The notes under the pieces were generated by a model. It was not told the origin of the DNA. It saw only the letters and a list, made by a program, of their open reading frames with translations, and searched no databases. 5,287 nt of DNA from DASXRC01 sp036506495. GTDB taxonomy: Bacteria > Actinomycetota > Actinomycetes > Mycobacteriales > Micromonosporaceae. Position numbers and translations under genes: made by a program. Within the stretch, counting starts at the first letter, position 1. The number at the start of each line of letters is the position of its first letter. Of this stretch, positions 4,220-5,287 are shown one piece after another. Where the stretch lies: positions 1-5,287 of the forward strand of contig DASXRQ010000014.1 of the NCBI GenBank assembly GCA_036506495.1. Reading direction: 5' to 3'.

Positions 4220-5287
4220 GCTGGTTGCCCACCTTGCCGCCGACCCGGTACGGCGTGCCGACGTCCGTGTAGGCGAGGTGGGCAAGCAGCCCTTCGGCCG
4301 CGTGCTTGAGGTTGTGGCAGTGGTCGACCCAGATGCCAGGGTTGTCGGCCACGAACGCGACCACATACGTCTCGTCGTCCCCCACGTCGAGCGAGTCCAT
4401 CCACCACGGGCTGCCGGTGGCCTGCACGCCATTGCGGCTGAGCACCACGGCGTGATGCCCATGCAGATGCATCGGGTGGACCTCGCCGCTGGTATTGGAG
4501 ATCGTCATCTGCACCACGTCGCCCGTCGTGACCATGTACATCGGGACGTCGGGCCAGAAGTGGCCGTTCACCGTCCACCACATGCCGGGCTTGCCGTCGA
4601 GAAAGCCGATCCGCCGGCCGACCCGGTACTCGAAATGGCGGTTCGCCTTGGCCGGGTCGAAGCCGAGCGGCGCGGGCGACCCGTACGTGAGCAGGTCGAC
4701 GGTGGGCCGCGGCTCGGCGGACGCGGGCGCGCCGCCGGCCACGAGCGCGGTGCCCGCCCCGACATCCACGCGGGCCACGCCGGAGGCCGGCACGGTGAAC
4801 TCGACGTCGACGCGGCCGCCCGCGGTCACCAGGACCGCGGCGTTTCCGACCGGCGTCGGCGCGTGGACGTCGCGGCCGTCCACCGCCACCACGCGATAAT
4901 CGACGCCGGCCACCCAGGCGCGGATCGGTCCCGCATCGGTGTTGATCAGCCTGGCCCGGACCAGTTCGCCGGGTTTGGCGGCGAGCGGGGAGGTCCCGGC
5001 GTGACCGTTGACGGTCCGCCGTCCGTGATAGGTGTGCACCGCGACGACGGTGTCGACGGCCGCCGCGAGCGGCGCCGCCGGGAGCACCACGAGCGCGCCG
5101 AACATGCCGCGGCGCACCTCGTCGTCCGAGACCTGGTGGGAGTGGTACCAGTAGGTGCCCGCGTCCGTTGCCACGAACCGGTAGACGTGGCTCTGCCGGG
5201 GCATGACCGCGTCCTGGGTGACGCCCGCGACGCCGTCCTCCGCGTTCGGCACGTCGACGCCGTGCCAATGCAGCGTGACGCCGTCCG
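4212..5287 (-). CDS. multicopper oxidase (laccase-like, three-domain), C-terminal 357 residues
   Basis: The reading frame runs in from the right edge (first whole codon 5283-5285) to the TGA at 4212-4214; the N-terminus and any export signal lie outside. All four copper motifs are visible: HWHG (5259-5270), WYHSHQ (5133-5150), HPMHLHG in the last domain (about 4458-4478) and HCHNLKHAAEGL near the C-terminus (4287-4322). Together they supply the type 1 Cys and His ligands and the trinuclear cluster histidines. About 317 residues separate HWHG and HCH, which fits a three-domain enzyme rather than the two-domain small laccases. The position five residues after the second type 1 His is Leu, not Met. 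Family members oxidise phenols, metals or Cu(I) outside the cytoplasm with reduction of O2 to water; the substrate is not evident. I see no Met-rich insert of the CueO type in the visible part. It converges with the ATPase gene. Confidence 0.95.
   Translation of the reverse strand, partial: DGVTLHWHGVDVPNAEDGVAGVTQDAVMPRQSHVYRFVATDAGTYWYHSHQVSDDEVRRGMFGALVVLPAAPLAAAVDTVVAVHTYHGRRTVNGHAGTSPLAAKPGELVRARLINTDAGPIRAWVAGVDYRVVAVDGRDVHAPTPVGNAAVLVTAGGRVDVEFTVPASGVARVDVGAGTALVAGGAPASAEPRPTVDLLTYGSPAPLGFDPAKANRHFEYRVGRRIGFLDGKPGMWWTVNGHFWPDVPMYMVTTGDVVQMTISNTSGEVHPMHLHGHHAVVLSRNGVQATGSPWWMDSLDVGDDETYVVAFVADNPGIWVDHCHNLKHAAEGLLAHLAYTDVGTPYRVGGKVGNQPE

Noticed and set aside
4189..5268. 359-codon minus-strand frame overlapping the multicopper oxidase
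   Set aside because: It is a shifted frame of the oxidase, rich in Arg and Gly; the copper-ligand motifs are all in the other frame.
1..5287. Search for CRISPR arrays, insertion sequences, tRNA/rRNA genes, attachment sites and tandem repeats
   Set aside because: I see no regularly spaced direct repeats, transposase motifs, terminal inverted repeats or RNA gene signatures. Nearly all of the window is covered by ordinary genes.

Overview
The window is G+C-rich, almost fully coding DNA with strong G/C bias at third codon positions. A deazaflavin (F420)-dependent oxidoreductase of the Ddn type, a DUF5925-type AAA ATPase and actinobacterial-style promoter boxes together point to a high-GC actinomycete (Actinomycetota). 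The genus cannot be fixed from the sequence alone. Seven protein-coding genes are present: five complete and two cut by the window edges.

Layout. Positions 2-391 (+) are the C-terminal end of a von Willebrand factor A (VWA) protein. It converges, 13 bases apart, on a minus-strand pair: an SDR oxidoreductase (781-1515) followed by a small SnoaL/NTF2-like protein (405-728). A 153-base divergent control region (1516-1668) separates the SDR gene from a plus-strand class I SAM-dependent methyltransferase (1669-2415). This region carries several overlapping inverted repeats and candidate promoters facing both ways. Next on the plus strand come a Ddn-like F420-dependent reductase (2488-2928) and, after a 124-base gap, an AAA ATPase with an N-terminal DUF5925-like region (3053-4198). 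That gene converges, again 13 bases apart, on the C-terminal 357 residues of a three-domain multicopper oxidase (4212-5287, minus).

How the genes relate. The SDR and SnoaL-like genes look like a two-gene operon with a palindrome-rich, probably repressor- or activator-controlled promoter. The methyltransferase and F420 reductase may be co-transcribed, but their 72-base spacing and the good ribosome binding site of the second leave that open. No pathway obviously unites the whole window; it looks like ordinary actinomycete chromosome with small-molecule enzymes and two poorly characterised ATPase/VWA-type proteins.

The points most worth checking are: a conflict between the predicted leaderless start and the reading frame at the methyltransferase 5' end, which a one-base C-run difference would resolve; the dyad cluster in the divergent region; the uncharacterised DUF5925-AAA protein with a BCS1-like Walker B; and a leucine at the type 1 copper axial position of the oxidase. 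I see no clear evidence for a new multi-gene system, mobile element, CRISPR array or RNA gene.
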